Source of the DNA: Nitrospinaceae bacterium | Lineage (GTDB): Bacteria > Nitrospinota > Nitrospinia > Nitrospinales > VA-1 | Direction: 5' to 3' | NCBI GenBank assembly: GCA_029261475.1 | Contig: JAJDBG010000073.1 | Coordinates: 1 to 42,214 of the forward strand | DNA: 42,214 nucleotides | Shown here: positions 14,688 through 22,914 of the stretch, one piece after another | Layout of the letters: every line of letters begins with the position of its first letter | Position numbering within the stretch: position 1 is the stretch's first letter | Program-made: the position numbers and the translations under genes | Notes under the pieces: generated by a model | Told to the model about the DNA's origin: nothing | Database searches by the model: none | Seen by the model: only the letters and a program-made list of their open reading frames with translations

Positions 14688-15485
14688 TTAAATCCCGCAA
14701 AATTCTTCGTAATCGATCAATTCAGTTATCGTTGGCGAATCACTACAAACAGGGCAACCAGGATCTCTCTTTAGTTTCAAACGTCGAAATTCTGTATTGA
14801 GAGCATCGTATAGTAGCAAAGTTCCAATCAATGGCTTGCCAATACCAAGAACCATTTTTAATGTCTCCACAGCTTGCAAGTTCCCGATCACTCCAGCGAG
14901 CGCACCCAGTACTCCACCTTCCTGACAGTTTGGTACGAGGCCTGGTGGCGGTGGCTCTGGATAGAGACATCGATAGCAAGGACCCTCTTTGGGCTTGAAT
15001 ACTGTGGCTTGTCCTTCAAAGCGAAAAATGCTTCCATGGACATTGGTTTTCCCAGTCATCACGCAGGCATCGTTGATCAAATAACGAGTTGCAAAATTGT
15101 CGGTGCCATCTAAAATATAATCATAGCCCTCGAAAATTCGCATGATATTCGTCGAATCAAGTCGCTCATTGAACAGAGTCACTTGCACATCGGGGTTGAG
15201 AGCCTGGATGGTTTTCTTGGCCGATTCTGTTTTGAGTTGCCCGATGCGCTCGGTTGAATGGATGATTTGTCTCTGCAAATTGGACAAGTCCACTACATCG
15301 AAATCTACCAGGCCCATATGGCCAATACCTGCGGCGGCAAGATAATAGGCCGCAGGAGATCCCAAGCCACCTGCACCGATGAGGAGCACTTTTGCCGAGA
15401 GCATTTTGGCTTGCCCGACACCGCCCACTTCGGGAAGAATGATGTGGCGACTGTAGCGTTCGATCTGTTCGTCGTTAAAATCCAT
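14688..15485 (-). CDS. MoeB/ThiF-type E1-like adenylyltransferase
   Basis: 265 aa. It activates the C-terminal Gly of a ubiquitin-like sulfur carrier as an acyl-adenylate. The nucleotide loop is GAGGLGS (residues 37-43), followed by DFDVVDLSNLQRQIIH, DGTDNFATRYLIND, and GGVLGALAGVIG; Cys187 (PNCQEGG) is at the usual active-site loop. Zinc ligands are Cys170/Cys173 (CYRC) and Cys244/Cys247 (CPVC). There is no C-terminal rhodanese domain, so sulfur must come from elsewhere. Its ATG overlaps the TAA of the MoaD-like gene (TAATG), making that protein the obvious partner. Confidence 0.92.
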   Translation of the reverse strand: MDFNDEQIERYSRHIILPEVGGVGQAKMLSAKVLLIGAGGLGSPAAYYLAAAGIGHMGLVDFDVVDLSNLQRQIIHSTERIGQLKTESAKKTIQALNPDVQVTLFNERLDSTNIMRIFEGYDYILDGTDNFATRYLINDACVMTGKTNVHGSIFRFEGQATVFKPKEGPCYRCLYPEPPPPGLVPNCQEGGVLGALAGVIGNLQAVETLKMVLGIGKPLIGTLLLYDALNTEFRRLKLKRDPGCPVCSDSPTITELIDYEEFCGI

Positions 15486-15766
15486 TAAGCCACTCCACCT
15501 GCAATCGCTGGTATTATTGATATCTCATCGCCATCTTTGACAGCGGTATTTTCAGCTTCGAGAAAACGAATGTCTTCTTCATTGAGATAGATGTTAATGA
15601 ACCTGCGAGGGGTTCCATTTTCTTCGCAAATTCTTTCCTTGATGCCTGGAAATTGGCTTTCAAGATTGTTGAGTATTGCGGCTATATTATCGCCCTCAGC
15701 AGAGACCTCGTTTTTATTGTCGGTCAATTTCATCAAAGGGGTTGGAATACGTACTTTGGCGGACAT
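15485..15766 (-). CDS. MoaD/ThiS/CysO-like ubiquitin-fold sulfur carrier with C-terminal GGVA
   Basis: 93 aa from the ATG at 15766, chosen for AAGGAG just upstream; the frame is open further back but those residues look non-coding. It has the ubiquitin-like core (VRIPTPLMKLTD, RRFINIYLNEEDIRF, KDGDEISIIPAIAGG). Carriers of this family work through a C-terminal Gly-Gly thiocarboxylate. Here the last residues are A-G-G-V-A: two extra residues hide the Gly-Gly, so a peptidase must trim them before activation, as known for some relatives processed by JAMM proteases. No such protease is in the window. Flanked by thrC (19 nt) and the E1-like gene (1-nt overlap). Confidence 0.9.
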   Translation of the reverse strand: MSAKVRIPTPLMKLTDNKNEVSAEGDNIAAILNNLESQFPGIKERICEENGTPRRFINIYLNEEDIRFLEAENTAVKDGDEISIIPAIAGGVA

Positions 15767-15785
15767 TGTCTTCTCCTTATTGCGC

Positions 15786-17015
15786 TTAGTTGGAATAGAT
15801 TTTTTCAAAATCTTGTAGTTTTGGGTCGATAACGGGTGGTGCTGGGTAACTATCGGCAAGAGCTTCCTGAGTTTTCAGCCCGTTTCCGGTGATGCAGATG
15901 ACAGTCGTTTCGTCGGGTTTGATTCTACCCTGTTCGACCAGCTTCTTTGTCACACCGACGGTCACACCACCTGCTGTTTCTGTAAAGATTCCCTCTGTTT
16001 GTGCTAGCAATTGCATACCCTTGACAACTTCTTCGTCGGTAACATCTTCACCCCAGCCACCACTTACCTTAGTGGTTTGCACTCCATAATATCCATCTGC
16101 TGGATTACCGATAGCGATGGATTTTGCGATGGTGTTGGGTTTCACAGGTATTATTGTATCGCTTCCAGCTTTGATTGCTGTAGTTACAGGGGCACAACCC
16201 GTGGCTTGCGCGGCAAATATCTTTGTTCCAACTTTGCCTTCGAGCAAACCAAGCGATTCAAATTCATGAAATGCTTTGTAGATTTTGGTGATCAAGGAAC
16301 TCCCCGCGACAGGCACAACCACATTATCGGGAGTTTTCCAACCCAATTGTTCTGCGATTTCGTAACCGTAAGTTCTTGATCCATCTCCATAATAGGGACG
16401 AATGTTGATGTTTACAAAAGCCCATTTATGATGGTCTGCAATTTCGGAGCAGAGACGGTTGACATCGTCATAACTGCCGTTGACCGCAACCAAGTTCGTT
16501 CCGTAAATGTTAGTAGCGAGGATTTTTCCCGCTTCGAGTCCATCGGGTACGAATATGTAGCTTTTCAAGCCCGCTTCTGCCGAATGTGCGGCAACCGAGT
16601 TGGCAAGGTTGCCCGTGGAGGCACAGGAAATCACATCAAAACCAAACTCAATGGCTTTGGATATTGCCACGCACACGACACGATCTTTAAATGAAAAAGT
16701 GGGGTGGTTGACAGAATCATTTTTAACGTAGAGATTCTTCAAACCCAAGGCTTTCCCCAAGTTCTTAGCGCGAACCAAGGGAGTGTATCCAACATGGTGT
16801 CCGACTTTGGGTTCTTCATCCAGAGGCATGAATTCTTTGTAGCGCCACATAGAGGGCGGCCCTGCCTGAATACTTTTGCGCGACACTACTTTCTGGATCG
16901 CTTCATAGTCGTAATCGACTTCCAGCGGACCAAAACAAAATTCGCAGACATGTGTAGCTATTTTGGGGAATTCTCTTTTACATTCTTTGCACTTCAGGCC
17001 TTTTACGTGTCCCAT
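15786..17015 (-). CDS. thrC: Threonine synthase
   Basis: 409 aa PLP enzyme converting O-phosphohomoserine to threonine. The PLP Lys is Lys110 in HPTFSFKDR, with SCASTGNLANS and VPVAGSSLI as cofactor-phosphate loops. An N-terminal zinc-ribbon-like segment has Cys9, Cys12, Cys24 and Cys27 (CKECK, CEFC), common in this class of bacterial threonine synthases. AGGAAA precedes the ATG. It is the second gene of the operon, 87 nt after cysK. Threonine-synthase-like genes next to MoaD/MoeB/CysM genes are a recurring arrangement, so a side role with sulfur amino acids is possible. Confidence 0.9.
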   Translation of the reverse strand: MGHVKGLKCKECKREFPKIATHVCEFCFGPLEVDYDYEAIQKVVSRKSIQAGPPSMWRYKEFMPLDEEPKVGHHVGYTPLVRAKNLGKALGLKNLYVKNDSVNHPTFSFKDRVVCVAISKAIEFGFDVISCASTGNLANSVAAHSAEAGLKSYIFVPDGLEAGKILATNIYGTNLVAVNGSYDDVNRLCSEIADHHKWAFVNINIRPYYGDGSRTYGYEIAEQLGWKTPDNVVVPVAGSSLITKIYKAFHEFESLGLLEGKVGTKIFAAQATGCAPVTTAIKAGSDTIIPVKPNTIAKSIAIGNPADGYYGVQTTKVSGGWGEDVTDEEVVKGMQLLAQTEGIFTETAGGVTVGVTKKLVEQGRIKPDETTVICITGNGLKTQEALADSYPAPPVIDPKLQDFEKIYSN

Positions 17016-17102
17016 CTAAAGTTTCCTATTTTTTTGCTATTTGTATTTGTTAAAATCTCGTATTTTTTAAAAATGCTACTTTGCTTTTGTCGTTTAACAG
17101 AA

Positions 17103-18038
17103 TCAAAAAAACTTTTTGAAACTGAAATACCGTTCTCCCGTATCGGGTAGAATGACGACGACGTTTTTATCGGGTCCCAGTTCTTTTGCCATTTCGTATG
17201 CCGCACAAGCAGCGGCACCGGAAGAGATGCCGACCAATAATCCTTCTTCTTTTGCAAGACGCTCGGAGAAGGCGTAGGCATCTTCATCTGACACAGGACG
17301 AATACGGTCAATGATATCGAGATTCAAAACTCTGGGTTTGAATCCTGCACCGATACCTTGAATTTTGTGCGGTCCAGCTGGTTTTCCTGACAGTATTGCC
17401 GAGCTTGCAGGTTCGACACCAATCAGTTTTACGTCCGCATATTTTTCCTTCAAAATCTCACCGGTCCCGGTTATCGTGCCACCCGTTCCAATGCCAGCAA
17501 CAAAGGCGTCCACGCTTTCACCGTTCATTGCCGAAACGATTTCAGGCCCCGTCGTCAAACGATGAGCTTCAGGGTTTGCAGCGTTGTTGAATTGCTGAGG
17601 CATGAAATAGTCGGGATTATTTGCAAGGAGTTCCTCGGCACGCTCAATAGTGCCTTCCATGCCAAACTCTGCCCGGCTCAATTCGGTTTGAGCACCGTAG
17701 CCCTCGAGAATCATACGTCGTTCAGCACTCATATTTTCGGACATGACGAGTATGACCTTATAACCCTTCACCGCACCAACCAGAGCCAGGCCAATGCCTG
17801 TGTTTCCACTGGTAGGTTCAATGATAGTGGAACCGGGTTTTAAGTCTCCGCTGGCTTCAGCGGACTCTATCATTGCTCGCGCTATTCGGTCTTTAACACT
17901 TCCACCGGGGTTCATGAACTCCAGCTTGGCGTATATTTGCGCACCGTTGTCCGGGGCAACCTTGTTGAGTCTAACCAATGGGGTTCCACCGATCAACTCT
18001 AAACTATTATTAAATCGGGTTTTAGTTTGTTCCAGCAT
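17103..18038 (-). CDS. cysK: Cysteine synthase A (O-acetylserine sulfhydrylase)
   Basis: 311 aa, standard CysK length. It makes cysteine from O-acetylserine and sulfide. The PLP Lys is Lys49 in NPGGSVKDR; EPTSGNTGIGLA is the substrate loop, GIGTGGTITG binds the PLP phosphate, GIGAGFKP and ISSGAA are further conserved segments. The C-terminus ILPDTGERYFS is normal. First gene of the sulfur operon; a near-consensus promoter and a structured leader lie upstream. Having CysK together with a CysM-like enzyme in one operon suggests two alternative sulfur donors. No good ribosome site is seen before the ATG. Confidence 0.95.
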   Translation of the reverse strand: MLEQTKTRFNNSLELIGGTPLVRLNKVAPDNGAQIYAKLEFMNPGGSVKDRIARAMIESAEASGDLKPGSTIIEPTSGNTGIGLALVGAVKGYKVILVMSENMSAERRMILEGYGAQTELSRAEFGMEGTIERAEELLANNPDYFMPQQFNNAANPEAHRLTTGPEIVSAMNGESVDAFVAGIGTGGTITGTGEILKEKYADVKLIGVEPASSAILSGKPAGPHKIQGIGAGFKPRVLNLDIIDRIRPVSDEDAYAFSERLAKEEGLLVGISSGAAACAAYEMAKELGPDKNVVVILPDTGERYFSFKKFF

Positions 18039-18109
18039 GAAAAGGGGTGTTCAGTGTTTTAGGACATTTCTAATAAAACCAGACGACTCATTTTTCGGAA
18101 ATCAAATTG

Positions 18110-18176
18110 TCCTGAATATCTATTCAGAACCGCTTGTGACCGAAGGCGATATTCAGGAAGTTTCTTATTTCCTGAA
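18110..18176 (-). promoter_or_regulatory. Structured 5' leader of cysK with mutually exclusive pairings
   Basis: In the minus-strand leader RNA, arm 18169-18176 pairs with 18152-18159 (8 bp, TTCAGGAA/TTCCTGAA). The same second arm (18148-18158) can instead pair with 18110-18120 as an 11-bp perfect helix. A third hairpin pairs 18112-18117 with 18122-18127. The helices share bases, so they exclude one another, as in a switch or attenuator. No T-run terminator follows. No known riboswitch was recognised. Confidence 0.4.
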
Positions 18177-18192
18177 ACCGGGAAAGCCTACG

Positions 18193-18222
18193 ATTATAGT
18201 TTATGAAACTACAGGAAGTCAA
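18193..18222 (-). promoter_or_regulatory. Sigma-70-type promoter for the cysK operon
   Basis: On the minus strand TTGACT (18217-18222), an 18-nt spacer and TATAAT (18193-18198): exact -10, 5-of-6 -35. Transcription from about 18186 would give a leader of some 150 nt, containing the alternative helices. Confidence 0.65.
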
Positions 18223-18316
18223 TTGGGAACCGGAGTTACTCTTTATTCCAGATATTGTCGGGACGAAACTGCGTTATTGCTCCTAGGCTGTTACTTCCCA
18301 GGGTGCGTCTATATCA

Positions 18317-18339
18317 GGGCAGGCACGGGGGTTTGCCCC
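18317..18339. repeat. GGGCAGGCA-type palindromic repeat
   Basis: GGGCA (18317-18321) pairs with TGCCC (18334-18338), or GGGG (18328-18331) with CCCC (18336-18339). It starts with GGGCAGGCA, shared with palindromes at 30831 and 32486. It lies directly after the gspD stop and may serve as mRNA 3'-end structure, but has no T-run. Confidence 0.4.
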
Positions 18340-18344
18340 TAAAT

Positions 18345-20870
18345 TCAGTTGACGTATTTGTTGAAGTCGCCTAAACGACGCTGGAATTGTTTGGTTACGA
18401 ACTCAGAATCTTCAGTGTTGTTGATGATATGGGGAGTGATGAAGAGCATGAGTTCGGTTTTTTTATTGGTTTTGTCCAAGGTTCCAAAGAGTTGCCCTAA
18501 AACGGGAATGTCTTTTAAGAACGGGACTCCACTGATGGTTTCTTTAAAGTCATTGCGAACCAAGCCGCCCATTATCAAGATTTGTCCATCTTTAAGGACA
18601 ACCTCTGTGTTGACCTCTCTCTTACTGAAGGAGGGACTGGTTCCACCTCCGGCGAGAGTAACATTGGCTCCAACGCTACTGATTTCTTGATTGATTTTTA
18701 AATTGATGAAATTGTCCGAATTGATTTGTGGAATAATATCCAGCTTGATTCCGACACTCTTGAACTCGACAGTGCTAGATACAACCGTGGTGCCTCCTGT
18801 TGGAACGGTGTTGCTGGCACTTTGAACCGGGATTTCATCGGCGATGGAAATACTGGCCGCCTTGTTGTCAGAAGTAACCAGAATAGGGTTGGCCAGAATA
18901 TCTGTTTTACCATCCGAAGCGAATAATTGGAGTTGCGCGACCAATTTGGTGGCATCTTTTAAAATGAATGAGGCACCCGGTAAAATTGAAGCCGTGGCAC
19001 TGCCAAGAGCCGCACCTAGTGAACTGTTATTAATACCACCACCGATTGTAGCTCCACTATTTGTTGTGCTCTCGTATCGAGTTTCCAAGCCTACTTTAAA
19101 AGAATCATCCAAAGTCATATCCACGATCAGTACTTCAATCAGCACCTGTTGCGGTTGCAGGTCTAGCTTTTTAATGAGAGCCAGGATTGCGGAATAGTTT
19201 TTGGGTGCGGTTCGTATGATGAGCGCATTGGTGTCGGTATCGGGAATGATGGTGATTTCGCCTTCGAGCTCATCCTTAATTCCGCCGCTGACGCTGACTT
19301 TGGGGCTTGAATCATTCTTTCCTGTTTCTGTTTTTGTGCCAGTTTTTGCAGTTGTGGTTTTCTCTTTTTTGCCTGTACTGTTTGCTAGCTTGATGTCACC
19401 CAGCGCAGAGGCCGATGATGATTGTTTGAAAACTCCGTTCAGTAAGGAGGATAAAGCCGTGGCATCGCCGTGTTGAACGTAATAAACGAAGGTGCTGACA
19501 TCTCCTTCAGCTACAGGCAGGTCTAGCTTTTCGATCCAGAAGTCGATGGTCGGTGCCAGACTGTCGATGGAGTTGACGACAAGAATCGAATTCATTCGCT
19601 CTAGCGGTAAAAAGGTCAGGGTCTTATCCAGTGCGTCGCCAAAGCCCATGGCGGTGAAAATACTTTTGAGTTCTTCAACCACATCTTCATCGTCAGAATT
19701 GGCAAGGCGGTAGAGCTGAATATTGGCAGATGCGGCTTTATCGACATCGAGTGCTTTGACGATTTTTATCAGCCGTTTTAGATTGGATGCCATTTCCGCA
19801 ACCATCATATTGTTAGAGCCGGGAATTTCTATGAACTGGGCATTTTCCGTAAGAAGAGGTTTGAGAACTTTTTGCGCGGCTTCGACGGAAATATTCTGCA
19901 ATGAGATGATCTGTATGACCATTCTCTCCTGTTCGGGCAAAGAAGGATCGTCATTGAAATAGATTCCCATTGGCTTTTTTACAGATTCTTCGATGGGAAG
20001 GAAGCGGTAAAATTTCCCCGATTTGACGACGGTGATATTGTGCAGGGCGAGTATTTGCTCTAGCACGGGATAGAGATCGTTGACGTCAATTTTGTTGAAA
20101 GTTTGCAGGGTCACTTTGCCTTCAATCGCGCCTTCTATGATGTAGTCGATTTGCAAAAGCTCGCAAAAAGTGGTGATGACATCGTATAGCTCGGTGCCTT
20201 CAAAATTCAAGGTGATGTGTTTTGCTTCTTTCAAGACTGCGGGTAAGGGCGGTGCCGCATCACTGTGTTGACGCAAATCTTCCAGAGCAATTTTATCACC
20301 CGTTTGCAAAATGTCGAGATTCTTCATCTCGTTATTTGCCGAAGGGTTTTCTGCCGATGCTTGCGGGTCAGTCGTCTGTTCGGTTTTTGCAATGTCCCCC
20401 GTAATAGATGCAAATACTTCGGAGATGAAAAAATTTCCTCCGTCCTTATCTTCGATGAGGTACCAAGAGTGCTTTTCCTCTGGCAGTCGTTGTGAACGGA
20501 TGAATTTGTAAGTCTCCCCTTTGTTAGCAGTGCCAATTTGTTTGAAACGCGCACCGGGTCCTTTGCGCAGAGGGATGTCTTTTCCGGTTACGGTTGCCAA
20601 TTTTTGGACAGGTGTATTTTTATCGGAGGCCGGGGATGTTTTTTCAAACAGGGTTTCTTTTACCGGTTTCGATATCTGCTCTTTTGAGCCAGAGCGACTT
20701 CTTTCTGATTCAATATTTTGTTTGTTTGAGGACCTCTTTTTTCGAGGCGTGTTCAAGGCTTCTCGCGCAGACTCTTCTTTGAGCCTCTCGACTGTGGATT
20801 TCTTTTTCTGGGCACAGGAAACTGTGGTCAAAAAGACGATCGCTAAAATGGATATCCAGTAACGGTTCAT
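18345..20870 (-). CDS. gspD: T2SS secretin GspD, lipoprotein with N-terminal SH3-like domain
   Basis: 841 aa, longer than usual GspD (~650-710). The secretin is the outer-membrane pore of type II secretion. Residues 1-19 are a lipoprotein signal peptide with Cys19 in a TVSC lipobox. A Lys/Ser-rich linker follows, then an SH3-like domain at ~90-157 (VTGKDIPLRKGPGARFKQIG, WYLIEDKDGGNFFISE). N0 begins near 217 (ITLNFEGTELYDVITTF), N1-N3 follow, with a Gly/Ser/Lys-rich insert inside N3 (~510-550). The secretin domain has VLIEVLIVDMTLDDSFKVGL, ILANPILVTSDNKAA and GGLVRNDFKETISGVPFLKD. It is last in the operon and overlaps gspM by 4 nt. The lipid anchor could remove the need for a pilotin. Confidence 0.93.
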   Translation of the reverse strand: MNRYWISILAIVFLTTVSCAQKKKSTVERLKEESAREALNTPRKKRSSNKQNIESERSRSGSKEQISKPVKETLFEKTSPASDKNTPVQKLATVTGKDIPLRKGPGARFKQIGTANKGETYKFIRSQRLPEEKHSWYLIEDKDGGNFFISEVFASITGDIAKTEQTTDPQASAENPSANNEMKNLDILQTGDKIALEDLRQHSDAAPPLPAVLKEAKHITLNFEGTELYDVITTFCELLQIDYIIEGAIEGKVTLQTFNKIDVNDLYPVLEQILALHNITVVKSGKFYRFLPIEESVKKPMGIYFNDDPSLPEQERMVIQIISLQNISVEAAQKVLKPLLTENAQFIEIPGSNNMMVAEMASNLKRLIKIVKALDVDKAASANIQLYRLANSDDEDVVEELKSIFTAMGFGDALDKTLTFLPLERMNSILVVNSIDSLAPTIDFWIEKLDLPVAEGDVSTFVYYVQHGDATALSSLLNGVFKQSSSASALGDIKLANSTGKKEKTTTAKTGTKTETGKNDSSPKVSVSGGIKDELEGEITIIPDTDTNALIIRTAPKNYSAILALIKKLDLQPQQVLIEVLIVDMTLDDSFKVGLETRYESTTNSGATIGGGINNSSLGAALGSATASILPGASFILKDATKLVAQLQLFASDGKTDILANPILVTSDNKAASISIADEIPVQSASNTVPTGGTTVVSSTVEFKSVGIKLDIIPQINSDNFINLKINQEISSVGANVTLAGGGTSPSFSKREVNTEVVLKDGQILIMGGLVRNDFKETISGVPFLKDIPVLGQLFGTLDKTNKKTELMLFITPHIINNTEDSEFVTKQFQRRLGDFNKYVN

Positions 20871-21445
20871 GCTCTTTTGTTTTTCTCGGGTTCAAATTGT
20901 TGGATGAATCCGGCAATCAACAGTCGGGTTTGTAATTGTTCAGGATCGGTTTTGTTCACTACACGTGTGTTGACTTCTTGAATTATCATGAATTTTTCAT
21001 GGCTTTCCACAAGACGTATAAACTCGGTCAAACTTCTCATTGTTGATTTGAGAGTCAGTTCAACAGGTACGGCAAGGAGTGTCTCTATGTATTTCATTTT
21101 TTCAACACGAACGCGCGGTAGTTGAACGCCTGCTTGCCGCGAAATATCTTCAAGGATTTTTTGCATCTCGGCAGTTGCCAGTCCCGGTTGTGTCTCGGCA
21201 AGGAAACGCTGGGTTAAGCTGGCACCAAAATCTTTATTGACCTTGTCCTGACTCTCGTAAAGATTTTTCTGGTTGACGACGGCATAATATTTTTCGATGA
21301 AAAGGATTTTATTTTCGATCTCCTGAACGGTATTTTTCTGTTTTTTATAAATGGGCTGTGCGACATAAATAACGAGTATGTACAGGATGACAAAGATGCC
21401 TCCGCCGATCAGGACCTTTTTATCTCTTTCTGTAATAGGGGTCAT
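20867..21445 (-). CDS. gspM: T2SS GspM/PilO-like inner-membrane protein
   Basis: 192 aa. One membrane segment near the N-terminus (VLIGGGIFVILYILVIYVA, ~10-28) with a short cytoplasmic start, a coiled-coil-like stretch, then a periplasmic ferredoxin-like fold (LLAVPVELTLKSTMRSLTEF, residues ~125-190). That is the layout of GspM/PilO, which pairs with GspL/PilN in the assembly platform. It overlaps gspL by 4 nt (ATGA) and gspD by 4 nt. Sequence alone does not separate GspM from PilO; position in the gsp operon decides. Confidence 0.82.
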   Translation of the reverse strand: MTPITERDKKVLIGGGIFVILYILVIYVAQPIYKKQKNTVQEIENKILFIEKYYAVVNQKNLYESQDKVNKDFGASLTQRFLAETQPGLATAEMQKILEDISRQAGVQLPRVRVEKMKYIETLLAVPVELTLKSTMRSLTEFIRLVESHEKFMIIQEVNTRVVNKTDPEQLQTRLLIAGFIQQFEPEKNKRA

Positions 21446-22914
21446 TGGGTCGCCGGGTTGAGTTTGGTTTTAATGGTAAATTTCTCTCCATTCGCTTCAC
21501 TGATAATAGTGCCGGAAAAAACAGTTGATTCGAAAAGTGGAGAGCTTTCGATGATGGGAATGAGTTTTGATGCAACTGAGGAATAACCCCTCATTTCCAT
21601 TTCATTTTTATTGATTTTAATGCTTTGTAGCCAAGTGTCTGGAGGCAAAATTTTGGTCAGCTCGAGAAGCACCGGGAGTTTTTCGGGGTTTGCAGAGTCG
21701 ACGGCGTTGAGTGTTTGAGCAATTCGTTCCAGATCATTAAATTCGAGATCTACTTTTTCAAACGCTCCGGCTCGGGACTTGATTTCTTTCAATTGTTTGT
21801 CCAGACCCGCCAAGGTTTCTTTATTGTACATCATTTGGTTTCCCCATAGGAAGCCCAGAATTAACAGGCAAAGTCCAGCGAGGATGAGGGTGCTTTTGGC
21901 TTTTGCCCTGGTTGTTTTAGGCTTCTCTTTTGAATGGAGCAGGTTTGTCGCTATGGGGAGTTCTTCCAACTCTTGCAATGCGAGACCGAGTGCTGTGATT
22001 TGAAACGCACTGGAATATTCTTCGTCTTGCAGGGTTGTTATGTTGTACTCAATTTTTTGAACAGTCGTTTTTGTGCTTTGTTCTATTTTTTTTGCCAAGC
22101 TGTCTGCCAGAAGTCCACTTCCAGCTAGCCATATCGTTTCTATCGGTTCCGAGCTTTCTACATTTTTGGAAAGGCTCAGAACGTTTTGCAATTCTTCTAT
22201 GATGGTGCTCACGAGTTCGTCAGCAATCGAATCGTACTTCTGTGGCGGTAATTTCGAATTGGCGTAGCCGTTTTCCAGTTCGGAATTGTTCAACTGTCGG
22301 TAGCGAGAAAATTCAATCGCTCCATTTTTAAGGACAGTGGTTTCGATTCCATGTGGATCGATGTCGACTATGGCGCAAACTTCTTTTGGATTGCTCGATG
22401 TTTTATGAACTAGATTCGTATTTGCAAAACCGCTGAAGCCAACGGCAGATGCTTTCAGATTGAGTTTTTCCAGAAGTGTACAAACATAGTTTACACGTTC
22501 CTTGCGAATGGCTATGGCTGAGATGTGGTAAATATTTTCTGATTTAAGAACCGCATGTCGACTGAAATAGGAACCCTCGATGGATGTGAAATGACGCTCA
22601 ATCTCGAAGCTGAGCACAGAGTCCAGCGTTTTAAGATCGGGCGCGGGCAAATCGAAAGTTTGAAAAGTGAAGTGTTGGCGCGGCAGGCTGACCACTGTTT
22701 GCTCGGGCCATACGTTGTGCTTCATGAGAAACCGGTTGCACTCGGTTAAAAACGTTTGTTCCTCTTTTGGGTCGCTTCCATCCAGCTTGCGAACGGGAAA
22801 CCAATGCACACCGAGAATGTCGGTTTTGCGTATTTTTTTCCCGAGAAGGACGAGCGCGACGCAAGTTTCGCGTATGTCGATTCCGAGAGATTTTTCCAGG
22901 TAGATTGGTTTCAT
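21442..22914 (-). CDS. gspL: T2SS GspL-like assembly protein (PilM-like domain + PilN-like domain)
   Basis: 490 aa from the ATG at 22914, which overlaps the gspK stop (ATGA). The N-terminal ~330 residues resemble the actin-like PilM/GspL cytoplasmic domain (SLGIDIRETCVALVLLG, AIVDIDPHGIETTVL, IWLAGSGLLADSLAKKI). A single membrane segment lies at ~340-358 (STLILAGLCLLILGFLWG). A coiled coil and a periplasmic PilN-like ferredoxin fold (LPPDTWLQSIKINKNEMEM) follow. GspL links the GspE ATPase to the platform. Tight coupling with gspK and gspM supports this. Confidence 0.85.
   Translation of the reverse strand: MKPIYLEKSLGIDIRETCVALVLLGKKIRKTDILGVHWFPVRKLDGSDPKEEQTFLTECNRFLMKHNVWPEQTVVSLPRQHFTFQTFDLPAPDLKTLDSVLSFEIERHFTSIEGSYFSRHAVLKSENIYHISAIAIRKERVNYVCTLLEKLNLKASAVGFSGFANTNLVHKTSSNPKEVCAIVDIDPHGIETTVLKNGAIEFSRYRQLNNSELENGYANSKLPPQKYDSIADELVSTIIEELQNVLSLSKNVESSEPIETIWLAGSGLLADSLAKKIEQSTKTTVQKIEYNITTLQDEEYSSAFQITALGLALQELEELPIATNLLHSKEKPKTTRAKAKSTLILAGLCLLILGFLWGNQMMYNKETLAGLDKQLKEIKSRAGAFEKVDLEFNDLERIAQTLNAVDSANPEKLPVLLELTKILPPDTWLQSIKINKNEMEMRGYSSVASKLIPIIESSPLFESTVFSGTIISEANGEKFTIKTKLNPATQ

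Noticed and set aside
17794-18036. Plus-strand frame extending upstream of 18037 through cysK
   Set aside because: This portion is the antisense shadow of the conserved cysK N-terminus; only the part from 18037 on was kept as a weak observation.
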